64,000 bases of DNA from CBDCDJ01 sp965215355 (GCA_965215355.1 CBDCDJ010000007.1:434001-498000); one strand, 5' to 3'. Shown: positions 44,251 through 52,964, counted from the first letter of the stretch. Numbers and translations: made by a program. Notes: generated by a model not told the origin, from the letters alone.

Positions 44251-45189
44251 CTACGCCACTTTGACAACGATTTTGCCGTGAACCGCGTCGCCGCCTTGTT
44301 CCAGCAGCTTGTGCGCTGCGGCGACGTCTTCCAAGGGAAACGTCTTGCCGACGACGGACTTGACCTGCCCACGCTCGAACAGCGCGCGCATCTTGTCGAG
44401 TTTTTGTTTGGCGTCTTCCAAGTGAACGAAGCGGACGGTCGCGTTTTTGCGCATTGCCGGGCTGAGGTCGCCGCCCGCGCCCGTCACCGTGACGAGTTGG
44501 CCGTCCATCTTGACGACCGCGATGCTCTTGGCAAGCTGGCCGCCTGCCGCGTCGAAGACGACGTCCACACCTTCCCCGTTCGTCACGCGGTTGACGGTCT
44601 CGACGAAGTCTTCGTTCTTATAGTCGATGACCGTGTCCGCGCCGAGCGACCTGACGAGGTCCGCGTCGTAGCCGCCGCAGGTGGCGAACACGTAAGCGCC
44701 CGCCGCCTTGGCGAGTTGCACCGCGTAGGTGCCCACCCCGCCCGCCGCGCCGTGGATGAGGACGGTGTCGCCCAAGCTCAAACCCGCGCTCGTAAACAGC
44801 GCCGCGTAGGCCGTGCCGCCCGCGACCGGCACGGCCGCGGCCTCTTCCATTGATAAGTTGGCGGGTTTTTTGGCGAGGCGTGAGGCGTCGGTGACGTGGC
44901 ACTCGGCGTTCGCGCCGCCACGCGGGTCCATCAGGTCGATGGCGTAGTACACCTCGTCGCCGGGTGCGAAGTCGCGCACGCCCGCGCCAGTTTCTTCGAC
45001 GACGCCCGCCGCGTCGAAACCTAAAACCAGCGGCGGCTGCAGCATCCCGCCGAACATGCCGCTGCGCACCCCGGTGTCGGCCAAGTTGACCGAGGTCGCG
45101 TGGACGCGGACGAGCGCGTCGTTCGCGCCGACCTCGGGTTTGTCCCTGTCCTGCATAATTAGCTTGTCCGGGCCACCATACTCGTTCAA
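44251..45189 (-). CDS. Zinc-independent quinone oxidoreductase-like MDR protein
   Basis: 312 aa medium-chain dehydrogenase/reductase. Rossmann motif HGAAGGVGTYAVQLAK; GFDAAGVVEETGAGV; DYKNEDFVETV. No zinc-ligand set, so the QOR-like branch using NADPH is likely. Start is doubtful: TTG 45189 overlaps the previous stop. The family strand KAVVL is readable just upstream in the same frame (acg aaa gca gtc gtt), with no standard start before it. Last gene of the HxlR-linked redox operon. Confidence 0.85.
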   Translation of the reverse strand: MNEYGGPDKLIMQDRDKPEVGANDALVRVHATSVNLADTGVRSGMFGGMLQPPLVLGFDAAGVVEETGAGVRDFAPGDEVYYAIDLMDPRGGANAECHVTDASRLAKKPANLSMEEAAAVPVAGGTAYAALFTSAGLSLGDTVLIHGAAGGVGTYAVQLAKAAGAYVFATCGGYDADLVRSLGADTVIDYKNEDFVETVNRVTNGEGVDVVFDAAGGQLAKSIAVVKMDGQLVTVTGAGGDLSPAMRKNATVRFVHLEDAKQKLDKMRALFERGQVKSVVGKTFPLEDVAAAHKLLEQGGDAVHGKIVVKVA

Positions 45190-45854
45190 AACGACTGCTT
45201 TCGTACGTTCACCTCTTTCTCTGCGAGCTGGTCGAAAACGTCTAAAAAAACCTCTACCGGCTGCGCGCCCGAGACGCCGTAAGTGTCGTTGAAGACGTAA
45301 AACGGCACGCCGGAGATGCCCAGTTCGGCGGCGCGTTGCTGGCTCGCGGCGACCTCGGCCCGGCCCGCGTCGGTCTCGAGGTAACTCTGTACCTGGTTGC
45401 GCTCGAGCCCCACCCGTTCGGCAACCTTCAACAACACGCTTAAATCGTTCAAGTCCTCACCGTTTTCAAAGTACGCTCTAAACAGCGCGTCCGCTGCGGC
45501 GAGGCCCTTGCCTTCGTCCTCGGCAAACAGGATGAGGCGGTGCGCGTCAGCGGTGTTGTTCGCTTTTTGAATGTTCTCGAAGTCGAACGCCAAACCCTCG
45601 GCGTGCCCCAACTCGGTGAGCTGCCCGAACATGCCGCGCGCCCGCTCCCAGCCGCCGAACTTTTTCTCGGCGAAACCCCGCCAGGGGAGACCCGTGGGCG
45701 GGAGGTGCGGTTGCAGTTGAAACGGTCGCCAGGTTTCTGTGACGTTCAGTTCTAGCCGCGCGGCGAGGGCTTTTTGCAGCCGCGCCTCGCCGAGGTAGCA
45801 CCAGGGGCAAGCGATGTCGGCGTATGTTTCGATGGTGATGGGTTGCTGGGTCAT
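45186..45854 (-). CDS. frnE: DsbA-family oxidoreductase (FrnE-like)
   Basis: 222 aa, no signal peptide, so cytoplasmic. CPWCYLGE active site at residues 16-19 with cis-Pro in GISGVPFYVFND; the helical insert and the SGAQPVEVF end are FrnE-like. In D. radiodurans a FrnE protein is a disulfide isomerase linked to oxidative stress. AAAGGA ribosome site before ATG. Overlaps the next gene by 4 nt. Confidence 0.88.
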   Translation of the reverse strand: MTQQPITIETYADIACPWCYLGEARLQKALAARLELNVTETWRPFQLQPHLPPTGLPWRGFAEKKFGGWERARGMFGQLTELGHAEGLAFDFENIQKANNTADAHRLILFAEDEGKGLAAADALFRAYFENGEDLNDLSVLLKVAERVGLERNQVQSYLETDAGRAEVAASQQRAAELGISGVPFYVFNDTYGVSGAQPVEVFLDVFDQLAEKEVNVRKQSF

Positions 45855-45917
45855 GGGGAGTCCTTTGGTGGAGTCGAGTCGAAAAGTACCGAGTACCGAG
45901 TGGAAAGTAGAATCCGG

Positions 45918-46547
45918 TCAGTAACTCACCATCGGCGCTTTTTTCAGCCACTGGTCGGTGTCGAGTTGCGCGAGCATAAAGTCCGCCACGTCGGCCCTCG
46001 AGACCCTCATCCCCGAATCCTTGCCGACGAAGGTGCTTTTGTAAACGCCGGTGTGCTCGCCGTCGGTAAGCATCGGGCCGCGCACGACGATCCACTCCAG
46101 GCCGCTGTTGCGGAGGACTTCGGCGTGGTTTTCGGCGTCTTTCAACACCTTGCCGGACAGCGCTTTGAGCATGAACTTGACGATTCGGTCCGAGACTTTG
46201 GGTTGGTCGTTGGGGTCCGAAACGCCCGCCCCGGTGAGGCTGACGACGCGCTTCACGCCGTGCTTTTTCATCGCTGCGACGATTAGGCGCGTGGCGACGG
46301 TCTGCACGTCGTCGGGTGAACCCTTGGCGTGGCCGAGGACGCTCAACACAGCGTCGGTGCCCTCGACGGTGCGCTCGACGTCGGCCGCGTTCGTTGCGTC
46401 GCCCTGGATGACGGTAAGCCGAGGGTCTTCAATCGTCAGTTTGGACGGGGTGCGCACCAAGGCCTTGACCGTGTAACCCTTGGCGAGGGCTTGGCGCACC
46501 AGCGGTAAACCGGTGCGCCCGGTCGCGCCGAAGACAGCCAGGTTCAC
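45918..46547 (-). CDS. NAD(P)H-binding SDR-like reductase
   Basis: 209 aa. Rossmann motif FGATGRTG at residues 5-12; VVSLTGAGVS; WIVVRGPML. Resembles NAD(P)-binding atypical SDRs (BVR-B/NmrA-like). GTG start overlaps the stop of the previous gene by 4 nt, indicating coupled translation. Substrate unknown. Confidence 0.85.
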   Translation of the reverse strand: MNLAVFGATGRTGLPLVRQALAKGYTVKALVRTPSKLTIEDPRLTVIQGDATNAADVERTVEGTDAVLSVLGHAKGSPDDVQTVATRLIVAAMKKHGVKRVVSLTGAGVSDPNDQPKVSDRIVKFMLKALSGKVLKDAENHAEVLRNSGLEWIVVRGPMLTDGEHTGVYKSTFVGKDSGMRVSRADVADFMLAQLDTDQWLKKAPMVSY

Positions 46548-47449
46548 GCCGGTACCTCTTGTTTTGAAAAGGCTTTTTTGTGCAAGCGCACCCAGGCCTC
46601 GAGCGGGGTGAGTTCGACGGGCATTTTCTCCACGGCCGCCGCGGTGTCGACGTTCGAAGAAAACATTTCGGGGTGTTCAAAGGCCATCGCGTAGCCCTGC
46701 GCCGCAGCTTGGCCCATGCCGGGAAACACGGTGTCGAGCTTGTCGCCGAACTCCTGGGCGGGCATCGCCCGGAAGGTGATTTTGCGCCCCAGCGCGCGGC
46801 TGAAGCGTTCCGCGACCTCTTCGCCGTTCAAACGTTCGGGGCCGCTGATTTTGAGGTTGAGACTGGCAATTTCGGGATGCTTAAAGGCGTAGCTCGCAAA
46901 CTTGGCGAGGTCGGCGGTCGCGGTCCACTGCATCTTGACTGCAAGCGGTGTAGGGTAGGCGAACACGTCGTCCTGGACGATTTCTTCGCGGGTCCAGGGG
47001 CCAAAAAAGTTCTCCATGTAGGCGGTCGGTTGCAGCACGACGTAGGGGGTTTGGCTGTTTTGCAGGTGCTCGAGCACGTCCAAACGCAGGTCGAAACCGG
47101 GGTTGCCGGTGCGCTGCGGCGGGATTTCCCCGCTGGCGTTCCAGACGATGAGCCCTGCGCCCGCCTCTTTCGCCGCGTCGACGGCGTTTTTGCCGTAGGC
47201 CAGGCCGTCCGTGGGCGCGTCGGTGAAAAAGGGTACGTGCATAAAAACGCCCTCCACGCCTTCGTTCGCCTTTTTCAGAGTGTCCGGGTCGCCGAGGTTG
47301 CCCTCGAAAATTTCCGCGCCCGCAGCCTGCAAGTCTCGAGCGTGCGCCGCGTCGCGCGTCAGCACGCGCACCTCGTGGCCGTCTTCGATAAGTTTTTGCG
47401 CCACGGGTTTGCCCTGCGAACCGGTCGCCCCGTAAACAAGTAATTTCAT
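46544..47449 (-). CDS. NmrA-family NAD(P)-binding protein
   Basis: 301 aa from ATG 47449 with AAGGAG. YGATGSQGKPVAQKL Rossmann motif, VFMHVPFFTD, PTAYMENFFG. Related to NmrA/quinone oxidoreductase-2-like redox sensors. First gene of the minus-strand operon opposite the HxlR regulator. Confidence 0.88.
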   Translation of the reverse strand: MKLLVYGATGSQGKPVAQKLIEDGHEVRVLTRDAAHARDLQAAGAEIFEGNLGDPDTLKKANEGVEGVFMHVPFFTDAPTDGLAYGKNAVDAAKEAGAGLIVWNASGEIPPQRTGNPGFDLRLDVLEHLQNSQTPYVVLQPTAYMENFFGPWTREEIVQDDVFAYPTPLAVKMQWTATADLAKFASYAFKHPEIASLNLKISGPERLNGEEVAERFSRALGRKITFRAMPAQEFGDKLDTVFPGMGQAAAQGYAMAFEHPEMFSSNVDTAAAVEKMPVELTPLEAWVRLHKKAFSKQEVPA

Positions 47450-47512
47450 GCTTGCTCCTTCCGCCGTGAAGGTCACGGCTACGGCTCGAGCTTAGCCTGT
47501 ATGGTTCATTCT

Positions 47513-47544
47513 GTAAAGTAGTTACTAAAAAGTAAACTAGTTAC
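47513..47544. promoter_or_regulatory. Pair of 13-bp operator candidates for HxlR regulator
   Basis: GTAAAGTAGTTAC (47513-47525) and GTAAACTAGTTAC (47532-47544) differ by one base and start 19 bp apart, about two helical turns. The second overlaps the predicted -35 of the hxlR-type gene. Confidence 0.65.
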
Positions 47545-47569
47545 CGATAATGAAGTTTTATGTTAAAGT
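47541..47569 (+). promoter_or_regulatory. Promoter of HxlR-family gene
   Basis: TTACCG (47541-47546), 17 bp, TAAAGT (47564-47569), 18 nt before the GTG start. Confidence 0.5.
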
Positions 47570-47587
47570 GAGCGTCTGGAGGTTGAC

Positions 47588-47923
47588 GTGGTTGCCGAAA
47601 AAACGTACACGACCATCGTCCAAAGCGACGAGCGCTGCGTTGTGGAGCGAACCGTCGACATTATCGGCGGCAAGTGGACGACCCTTATCCTGCGTGAACT
47701 CTTGAAAAAGACGCGGCGTTTCGGCGAGTTGCGCGCCGCGCTTACAGGCATCAGCCCCAAAACCCTCACCGACCGCCTGCGCGAGTTGGAAGACTGCGGC
47801 GTTTTGGAACGCACCGTTTATCCTGAAGTGCCGCCGCGCGTCGAATACACGCTGACCGAAAAAGGCGAGGCGCTGCGCGACATCGTCGACGCGATGGCGG
47901 CGTGGGGGGCGCGCTGGACGTGA
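47588..47923 (+). CDS. HxlR-family winged-helix transcriptional regulator
   Basis: 111 aa. Cys-containing start SDERCVVERTVDIIGGKWTTLILRELL, helix-turn-helix FGELRAALTGISPKTLTDRLRELEDCGVL, wing PPRVEYTLTEKGEAL. Cys near residue 16 is where redox- or electrophile-sensing members react. GGAGG 5 nt ahead of GTG. It probably represses itself and the divergent redox operon. Confidence 0.92.
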   Translation: MVAEKTYTTIVQSDERCVVERTVDIIGGKWTTLILRELLKKTRRFGELRAALTGISPKTLTDRLRELEDCGVLERTVYPEVPPRVEYTLTEKGEALRDIVDAMAAWGARWT

Positions 47924-48004
47924 GAACAAAAAAGGACTGAGGAGCGAGTAGAAAGTAAAACCTTAGTCCCTGTTAAGTCAACGACACCCTTAGGCTGGGG
48001 GCGT

Positions 48005-48010
48005 TACACT
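48005..48010 (+). promoter_or_regulatory. -10 box of M19 dipeptidase, leaderless layout
   Basis: TACACT, 7 nt, ATG 48018. Confidence 0.55.
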
Positions 48011-48017
48011 ACCTTTT

Positions 48018-49070
48018 ATGTCCATCCCCATCTTTGACGGCCACAACGACACGCTGCTCAGTCTTTACTCTGGAAAACGCGGTGAGGGTGTCGGCTTTTC
48101 CGAACGCTCCACCGTGGGCCACATCGACTACCCTCGAGCGCTTGAAGGCGGCTTCGGCGGCGGTTTCTTCGCCATTTTCTCCTCGTCCGGCGAGGACTTG
48201 GCCGAAAAACTCGTCGAAACCCCCGAAGGTTACGAAGTGCCGATGTCGGGGCTAAGGGCGCAGGAGCCCGCCCTAAAAGACACGCTCGCGATGGCGGCGA
48301 ACCTGTTCCGCACCGAGGCTGCTTCGGCGGGCAAGTTCAAGGTCGTGCGCAACCTGGACGAGTTGCGCGGGTGTCTCGAGAACAACGTCATGGCGGCCAT
48401 TTTCCACATCGAAGGGGCGGAGGCTATTGATACCGACCTGGACGCGCTCTATGTTCTTCACGCGGCGGGGTTGCGCTCGCTCGGCATCGTTTGGAGCCGT
48501 GAAAACGCTTTTGGAACCGGCGTACCCTTCTCGTTCCCCTCACACCCCGATGTCGGTCCCGGCTTAACCGACGTGGGCAAAAAGCTTGTCACGACCTGCA
48601 ACCGTCTCGGCATTATGCTTGACCTGTCCCACCTCAACGAAAAAGGCTTTTGGGACGTGGCGGGTTTGAGCGACGCGCCGCTGGTGGCGACGCACTCGAA
48701 CGTTTACGCCCTGTCGCGCTCGGCGCGCAACCTCACCGACGAGCAGTTGGAGGCGATTCGGGCCTCGGACGGCATGGTCGGGCTGAACTTCGCGGTGACG
48801 TTTTTGCGGGAGGACGGCCTGCGCGTTGCCGACACACCGCTGGACGTGATGGTGCGGCACATCGACTACCTCGTCGACAAACTCGGTGTTGAGCGCGTCG
48901 GCCTGGGTTCGGACTTCGACGGGGCGACGATTCCCGAGGAGATGGGCGACGTGACCGGCTTGCCGAAACTCATGGCTGCACTTAGGGACAGTGGGTATAA
49001 CGATGAGGCGCTCCAAAAGCTCGCCTATAAAAACTGGTTGCGGGTGCTCGAGAAAACCTGGAAGGAGTAA
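48018..49070 (+). CDS. Membrane dipeptidase family protein (peptidase M19)
   Basis: 350 aa, no signal peptide, so cytoplasmic despite the family name. FDGHNDTLL (His9, Asp11), HIEGAEAI bridging Glu, LDLSHLN and ATHSN metal His, and GSDFDG Asp near the end are the binuclear zinc set. Cleaves dipeptides, including some with a D-residue at P1'. Alone in its unit. Confidence 0.94.
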   Translation: MSIPIFDGHNDTLLSLYSGKRGEGVGFSERSTVGHIDYPRALEGGFGGGFFAIFSSSGEDLAEKLVETPEGYEVPMSGLRAQEPALKDTLAMAANLFRTEAASAGKFKVVRNLDELRGCLENNVMAAIFHIEGAEAIDTDLDALYVLHAAGLRSLGIVWSRENAFGTGVPFSFPSHPDVGPGLTDVGKKLVTTCNRLGIMLDLSHLNEKGFWDVAGLSDAPLVATHSNVYALSRSARNLTDEQLEAIRASDGMVGLNFAVTFLREDGLRVADTPLDVMVRHIDYLVDKLGVERVGLGSDFDGATIPEEMGDVTGLPKLMAALRDSGYNDEALQKLAYKNWLRVLEKTWKE

Positions 49071-49083
49071 GCGCAAGTGGCTC

Positions 49084-49130
49084 GTAGCCCGTGGCTTGTG
49101 GTTGTCTACAAGCTACAAGCCACGGGCTAC
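49084..49130. repeat. 16-bp inverted repeat after M19 gene
   Basis: GTAGCCCGTGGCTTGT (49084-49099) and ACAAGCCACGGGCTAC (49115-49130), perfect, 15-nt loop, no T-run. It contains the repeated word GGCTTGT. Confidence 0.75.
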
Positions 49131-49178
49131 AGGCTGAACCTGAGTATGAAAAGCACCTGCGCTGCACCCTTTCTGCGT

Positions 49179-49184
49179 TAAAGT
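49179..49184 (+). promoter_or_regulatory. -10 box of sbcD, leaderless layout
   Basis: TAAAGT, 6 nt (AAGACC), GTG 49191. Confidence 0.5.
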
Positions 49185-49190
49185 AAGACC

Positions 49191-50366
49191 GTGAAAATTC
49201 TCCACACCGCTGACTGGCACGCCGGGCGGACCTTGCACGGCGTTGACCGTACGCCGGAAATTCGGGGCGTGCTGGCCGAAATCGCCGAGACGGCCAAAAC
49301 CGAAGCCGTCGACCTCATCATTGTTGCCGGGGACATCTACGACTCGAAAAATCCCGGTGCGGACGCCGAGCGGGCCGTTTACGAGTTTTTCCTGAACACC
49401 GGAGCCGCCGGGATTCCGAGCGTCGTCATCGCGGGCAACCACGATTCGCCTTCACGCTTGGACGCGATTCAGAACCTGCTCAAACTCGCCAACGTCCACC
49501 TCGTCGGGCACCCGCAGGTGGCGGGGCAGGGGGGCGTGTTCGACCTGGCGCTGAACGGGGAAACAGCCCGCGTCGCCGCCCTGCCCTTCGTTTCCGAGCG
49601 GCGCATCGTTAAGGTGGCGGAACTCTTGGAAAGCGACCCCGGCCAGTGGCTGGAAAAGTACCAGGGCGGCGTGCGGCGGCTCATCCAGAACTTAAGCTCG
49701 AGCTTTACCAACGACACCGTCAACCTCCTGGTCATGCACGGCACCATGAACGGCGCGACGTTGTCGAACTCGGAGTACACCTTCCACTGCACCGACACCT
49801 ACGCGCTGGGGGTGGACATCCTGCCCGACCGGGCCAACTACGTCGCGCTCGGACACATCCACAAACCGCAAGCCATCCAGGGCTACCCGGAGAACGCCGG
49901 GCGCTACGCGGGTAGCATCTTGCAACTCGACTTCGGCGAGCAGGGCGACGCCAAGTACGTCTACATTGTCGAGGCGCGGGCGGGCAAGCCAACCGAACTC
50001 CTCAAAGCCGTGCCGCTGCAGGGTGGCAAACGCCTAAAGCGCCTCAGCATGGAACTGGACGACCTAGACCGCCGCGCTCACGAGTTCGATTATGACGGCT
50101 ACCTCAAACTCGCCCTCAAGCTCGAGCGCCCCCGCCCCGGCCTGAAAGACCGAATACGCGCCGACTTTCCCAACGTGCTGAGCATCGACATCGAACTGCC
50201 CGAGGTCGAGACGAGTGAGGAAGAGGTCGATTTGGAGGGAATGGACTTGCTGGCAGCCTACGCCCGCTACTACGAGGAAAAGCGCGGGCAGGGCGTGCCG
50301 GACGACGTGCAGGACGCGTTCAGGGACTTGCTCGAGGATGAGGAAGTGACGGAGGTGGTGGCTTGA
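49191..50366 (+). CDS. sbcD: Nuclease SbcCD subunit D (Mre11-like)
   Basis: 391 aa. Phosphoesterase motifs ILHTADWHAGR, VAGDIYDS, IAGNHDSPSRL, LVMHGTM and ALGHIHKPQ; C-terminal capping domain. Normally works with the ATPase SbcC on DNA hairpins and protein-blocked ends. sbcC is not next to it here: the following gene is a DUF6176-like protein overlapping by 1 nt. Confidence 0.94.
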   Translation: MKILHTADWHAGRTLHGVDRTPEIRGVLAEIAETAKTEAVDLIIVAGDIYDSKNPGADAERAVYEFFLNTGAAGIPSVVIAGNHDSPSRLDAIQNLLKLANVHLVGHPQVAGQGGVFDLALNGETARVAALPFVSERRIVKVAELLESDPGQWLEKYQGGVRRLIQNLSSSFTNDTVNLLVMHGTMNGATLSNSEYTFHCTDTYALGVDILPDRANYVALGHIHKPQAIQGYPENAGRYAGSILQLDFGEQGDAKYVYIVEARAGKPTELLKAVPLQGGKRLKRLSMELDDLDRRAHEFDYDGYLKLALKLERPRPGLKDRIRADFPNVLSIDIELPEVETSEEEVDLEGMDLLAAYARYYEEKRGQGVPDDVQDAFRDLLEDEEVTEVVA

Positions 50367-50689
50367 TGAAAGTCGTCGCCGGTGTCATCGAACTCAAACC
50401 CGACTCTATGAAGCGCGTCGAAGCGTGGGCTGAAACTATAAACGAACGAATGGACGAAGCCGTTGTGACGTTGCGGGACGAAGGGGTCGCGCTCGAGTCC
50501 TGGTTCAACCTGTCGCTGAACGGCAAAGACTACTTGCTCACGTACATGCGGGCTGATTCTTTGAAAAAGGCTCAAGAGGTCGTCAAAGAGTCTGCTCATG
50601 CGATTGACGCTTACCACCAGCAGTTTAAAAAAAGATACGTGGGTCGGTGGCACGAGAGCCAGACTTTTGGTAGACCTCGTCAATGCTGA
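50366..50689 (+). CDS. DUF6176-like protein, copy 1, C-terminal frameshift
   Basis: 107 aa as read. KVVAGVIELKPDSMKRVEAW, then ESWFNLSLNGKDYLLTYMRADSLKKAQEVVKESAHAIDAYHQQFKK, resembling DUF6176 (small ferredoxin-fold-like proteins of unknown role). The end YVGRWHESQTFGRPRQC is out of frame: with one A fewer in A7 at 50627-50633 it would read DTWVGGTRARLLVDLVNAET, matching copy 2. It overlaps the sbcD stop. Either a recent mutation, a slippage site or a sequencing error. Confidence 0.75.
   Translation: MKVVAGVIELKPDSMKRVEAWAETINERMDEAVVTLRDEGVALESWFNLSLNGKDYLLTYMRADSLKKAQEVVKESAHAIDAYHQQFKKRYVGRWHESQTFGRPRQC
50390..50685 (+). repeat. Direct repeat, left copy (about 296 bp)
   Basis: Matches 53627-53921 with few mismatches over the DUF6176-like gene. 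Together they bracket the methyltransferase and toxin-antitoxin genes. Confidence 0.9.
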
Positions 50690-50722
50690 AACTTGATATC
50701 AACAACCTAAAGGCTGCTCCAA

Positions 50723-50745
50723 GCCTAGCAAGTTAAACTAGGCCC
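50723..50745 (+). promoter_or_regulatory. -10 box and operator-like palindrome before the methyltransferase
   Basis: TAAACT (50734-50739) is 6 nt from GTG 50746 (leaderless layout). GCCTAG (50723-50728) and CTAGGC (50738-50743) form an inverted repeat around it, so a bound protein would cover the -10 box. Confidence 0.5.
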
Positions 50746-52941
50746 GTGCAGCCTAGTCTTTTTGAACCTCGCCGAAGTTCCACGTCACTCCATAAGACGA
50801 CATTCACCAAAAACATGAGCTTACCTGTGCATCGGTGGTATCGTTACTCGGCGGGCTTTTCGGCGGAATGGGTCGAACTGCTACTCAGGGCTCACAAAAA
50901 CAAAAAAGACGGTTTCGTTCTCGACCCGTTTGCGGGCTCAGGGACAACTTTGCTTGGTGCCGATGTCTGCGAGGTCGCGTCGATAGGCGTAGATGCACAT
51001 CCTTTTGTGGCGCGTATTGCTAAAGCAAAACTCATGTGGGGAACGCCTCTGGAATTCTTTCTTGAGAAAATGCAAGAGGTTGTCGACCATGCGAAATTCT
51101 TGTATGAAACGTTGCAGGTAGAAGTCGACGATTTACCGAGCCTTATTCAAAAAACGTATGATTTACAGTCGATACGAAAACTTGAAGCTTTACGCTTGGC
51201 TTGGAAGTGCCACGAAGACGACAGCAACGAGAGCGAGCTTGTTTGGCTAGCCATCACAGCTATTCTTCGTGCCTGCTCACATGCGGGTACGGCACCCTGG
51301 CAGTATGTTCTCCCTAAGAAATCTAAAGCTAGAGTTGCAGACCCTTTTGACGCACTGGACATGCAGTGTCGAATGATGAAGGATGACATGCTCACCCTTC
51401 AGGTTAATCACCAGGCGAGTCAAGCGACCATACTTGTTGCTGATGCACGACTTCTACGGGATGTTGAAGGCGATTCGGTATCCTCGATTATCACATCGCC
51501 GCCCTACGCCAACAACTACGACTATGCTGACGCGACGCGGCTCGAGATGACCTTTTGGCGTGAAATCGAAACCTGGGGAGACTTGCAAAATGCGGTCAGG
51601 AAATATCTTGTCAGGTCCTGTACACAGCACGCCGCAAAAGAGTCTCTACAGCTCGACTCTCTTCTCGAAGATGCTCATCTCGCCCCCCTCCTTTCTGAGC
51701 TGGAACCTTTATGTAAAGAGTTAGAAGAAGAAAGGCACTTGCACGGTGGCAAGAAGCAGTATCACCTGATGGTCGCCGCCTACTTTGCCGATATGGCTCG
51801 AGTTTGGCAAGCACTGCGCCGCGTCAGCAAAGAAGATGTAAAGATTCACTTCGTCATAGGCGACTCGGCACCTTACGGAATTTATGTTCCTGCTGCCAGA
51901 TGGCACGGCATATTGGCACGAAGTGCAGGATTCGATTCGATGAAATTTGAAAAGTCTCGAGACAGAAACATCAAATGGCGCAACCGTACTCATTCTGTTT
52001 TGTTGAGTGAGGGGCATTTGCAGATAAGCGGCACGGGAGCTACTACAGCTATGAAGGTGGGTGAAATGGCGAGGACAGGTTCTGCAACGCACAAACTCGG
52101 TCAAATGGTAGGCAACTTCTTCGAAAAGTTTTTCGAAGAAACTTTTGAAGGAATCGCTAAAAAGTATCATCTTTACTGCGACAGTAAAGGGGCTCGACCG
52201 AAAATTAGAGGCAGTCGGAGAAAAGTCACCTGGAAGGATGCCAAGGGGACGCCTCACGACCTCGATTATGTTTTGGAACGTAACGCTTCGGAAAATTTGA
52301 GAGGAAAACCAGTGGCATTTCTCGAGCTTGCCTGGCGGAGGTATACGAAACATTCGAGGAACAAAGCCGGAGAAATCGAAGGTGCGCTTTATCATTTGGG
52401 TGCCACTTATCCCGGTGCCTTTCTGGGAGCCATTTTGGCTGGCGAGTGGAGCAAAGGCAGTCTCGAGCAGATGCAGGCTCGCGGCATCAGCGTTTTACAT
52501 ATCCCTTTTGAAGACATCGCCACTACCTTCGATTCCAAAGGCATTGATTTGAGATACGACGAAAAATCCTCGGATGATGTCAAGTGGGCCATTATCGACC
52601 AGTGGGACAGTCTCACCGAAGAGGATTTGGACGACTTGGAAAAGCTTTTGGTTTATAAAATAGCTCAAAATTCGCAGGCCTTTTTTGACGAGCTGGGCAA
52701 ATCCTTCGAAAGACGTGTTGTAGGCGTTCGTGTTTGGTCTTTGTTCGGAAAGGCGAATGAGTATTCGAGTGTAGAGGAGGCAATCGACGCTTTGAGCACT
52801 GCCGATGTCGCTGACGGCGAACTCGAGTTTGTGAGATTTGAGGTTCAAATTCGTTTTAGCAACAACGACAAAATAGAGGGCGAATTTCACGAGCGAGAGA
52901 CGGCTGTCGAGTTTCTCCAAAGGTATCTATCTGCGCCTTGA
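50746..52941 (+). CDS. DNA methyltransferase with extra C-terminal, possibly nuclease, domain
   Basis: 731 aa. AdoMet motif I DPFAGSGTT at residues 60-68 precedes catalytic motif IV SPPY at 251-254 (TSPPYANNYDYADATRLEM), an N4-cytosine/N6-adenine type enzyme with order I-IV. After WRNRTHSVLLSEG (about 411-423) a separate region from about 450 holds HDLDYVLERNA (Asp505/507) and FLELAWRRYTKHSRNK (Glu527), spaced like a PD-(D/E)xK nuclease core. This makes a one-chain restriction-modification enzyme likely, with the nuclease at the C-terminus. The normal ExK lysine is not in place, so nuclease activity is an inference. Codons are more AT-rich than neighbours, suggesting transfer. Confidence 0.78.
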   Translation: MQPSLFEPRRSSTSLHKTTFTKNMSLPVHRWYRYSAGFSAEWVELLLRAHKNKKDGFVLDPFAGSGTTLLGADVCEVASIGVDAHPFVARIAKAKLMWGTPLEFFLEKMQEVVDHAKFLYETLQVEVDDLPSLIQKTYDLQSIRKLEALRLAWKCHEDDSNESELVWLAITAILRACSHAGTAPWQYVLPKKSKARVADPFDALDMQCRMMKDDMLTLQVNHQASQATILVADARLLRDVEGDSVSSIITSPPYANNYDYADATRLEMTFWREIETWGDLQNAVRKYLVRSCTQHAAKESLQLDSLLEDAHLAPLLSELEPLCKELEEERHLHGGKKQYHLMVAAYFADMARVWQALRRVSKEDVKIHFVIGDSAPYGIYVPAARWHGILARSAGFDSMKFEKSRDRNIKWRNRTHSVLLSEGHLQISGTGATTAMKVGEMARTGSATHKLGQMVGNFFEKFFEETFEGIAKKYHLYCDSKGARPKIRGSRRKVTWKDAKGTPHDLDYVLERNASENLRGKPVAFLELAWRRYTKHSRNKAGEIEGALYHLGATYPGAFLGAILAGEWSKGSLEQMQARGISVLHIPFEDIATTFDSKGIDLRYDEKSSDDVKWAIIDQWDSLTEEDLDDLEKLLVYKIAQNSQAFFDELGKSFERRVVGVRVWSLFGKANEYSSVEEAIDALSTADVADGELEFVRFEVQIRFSNNDKIEGEFHERETAVEFLQRYLSAP

Positions 52942-52964
52942 CCCGCCCAACCCGAACCCTGGAG

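Noticed and set aside
44098..44853. Plus-strand frame running from the palindromic repeat into the QOR-like gene
   Set aside because: No family features. It is the antisense shadow of a well-supported MDR gene.
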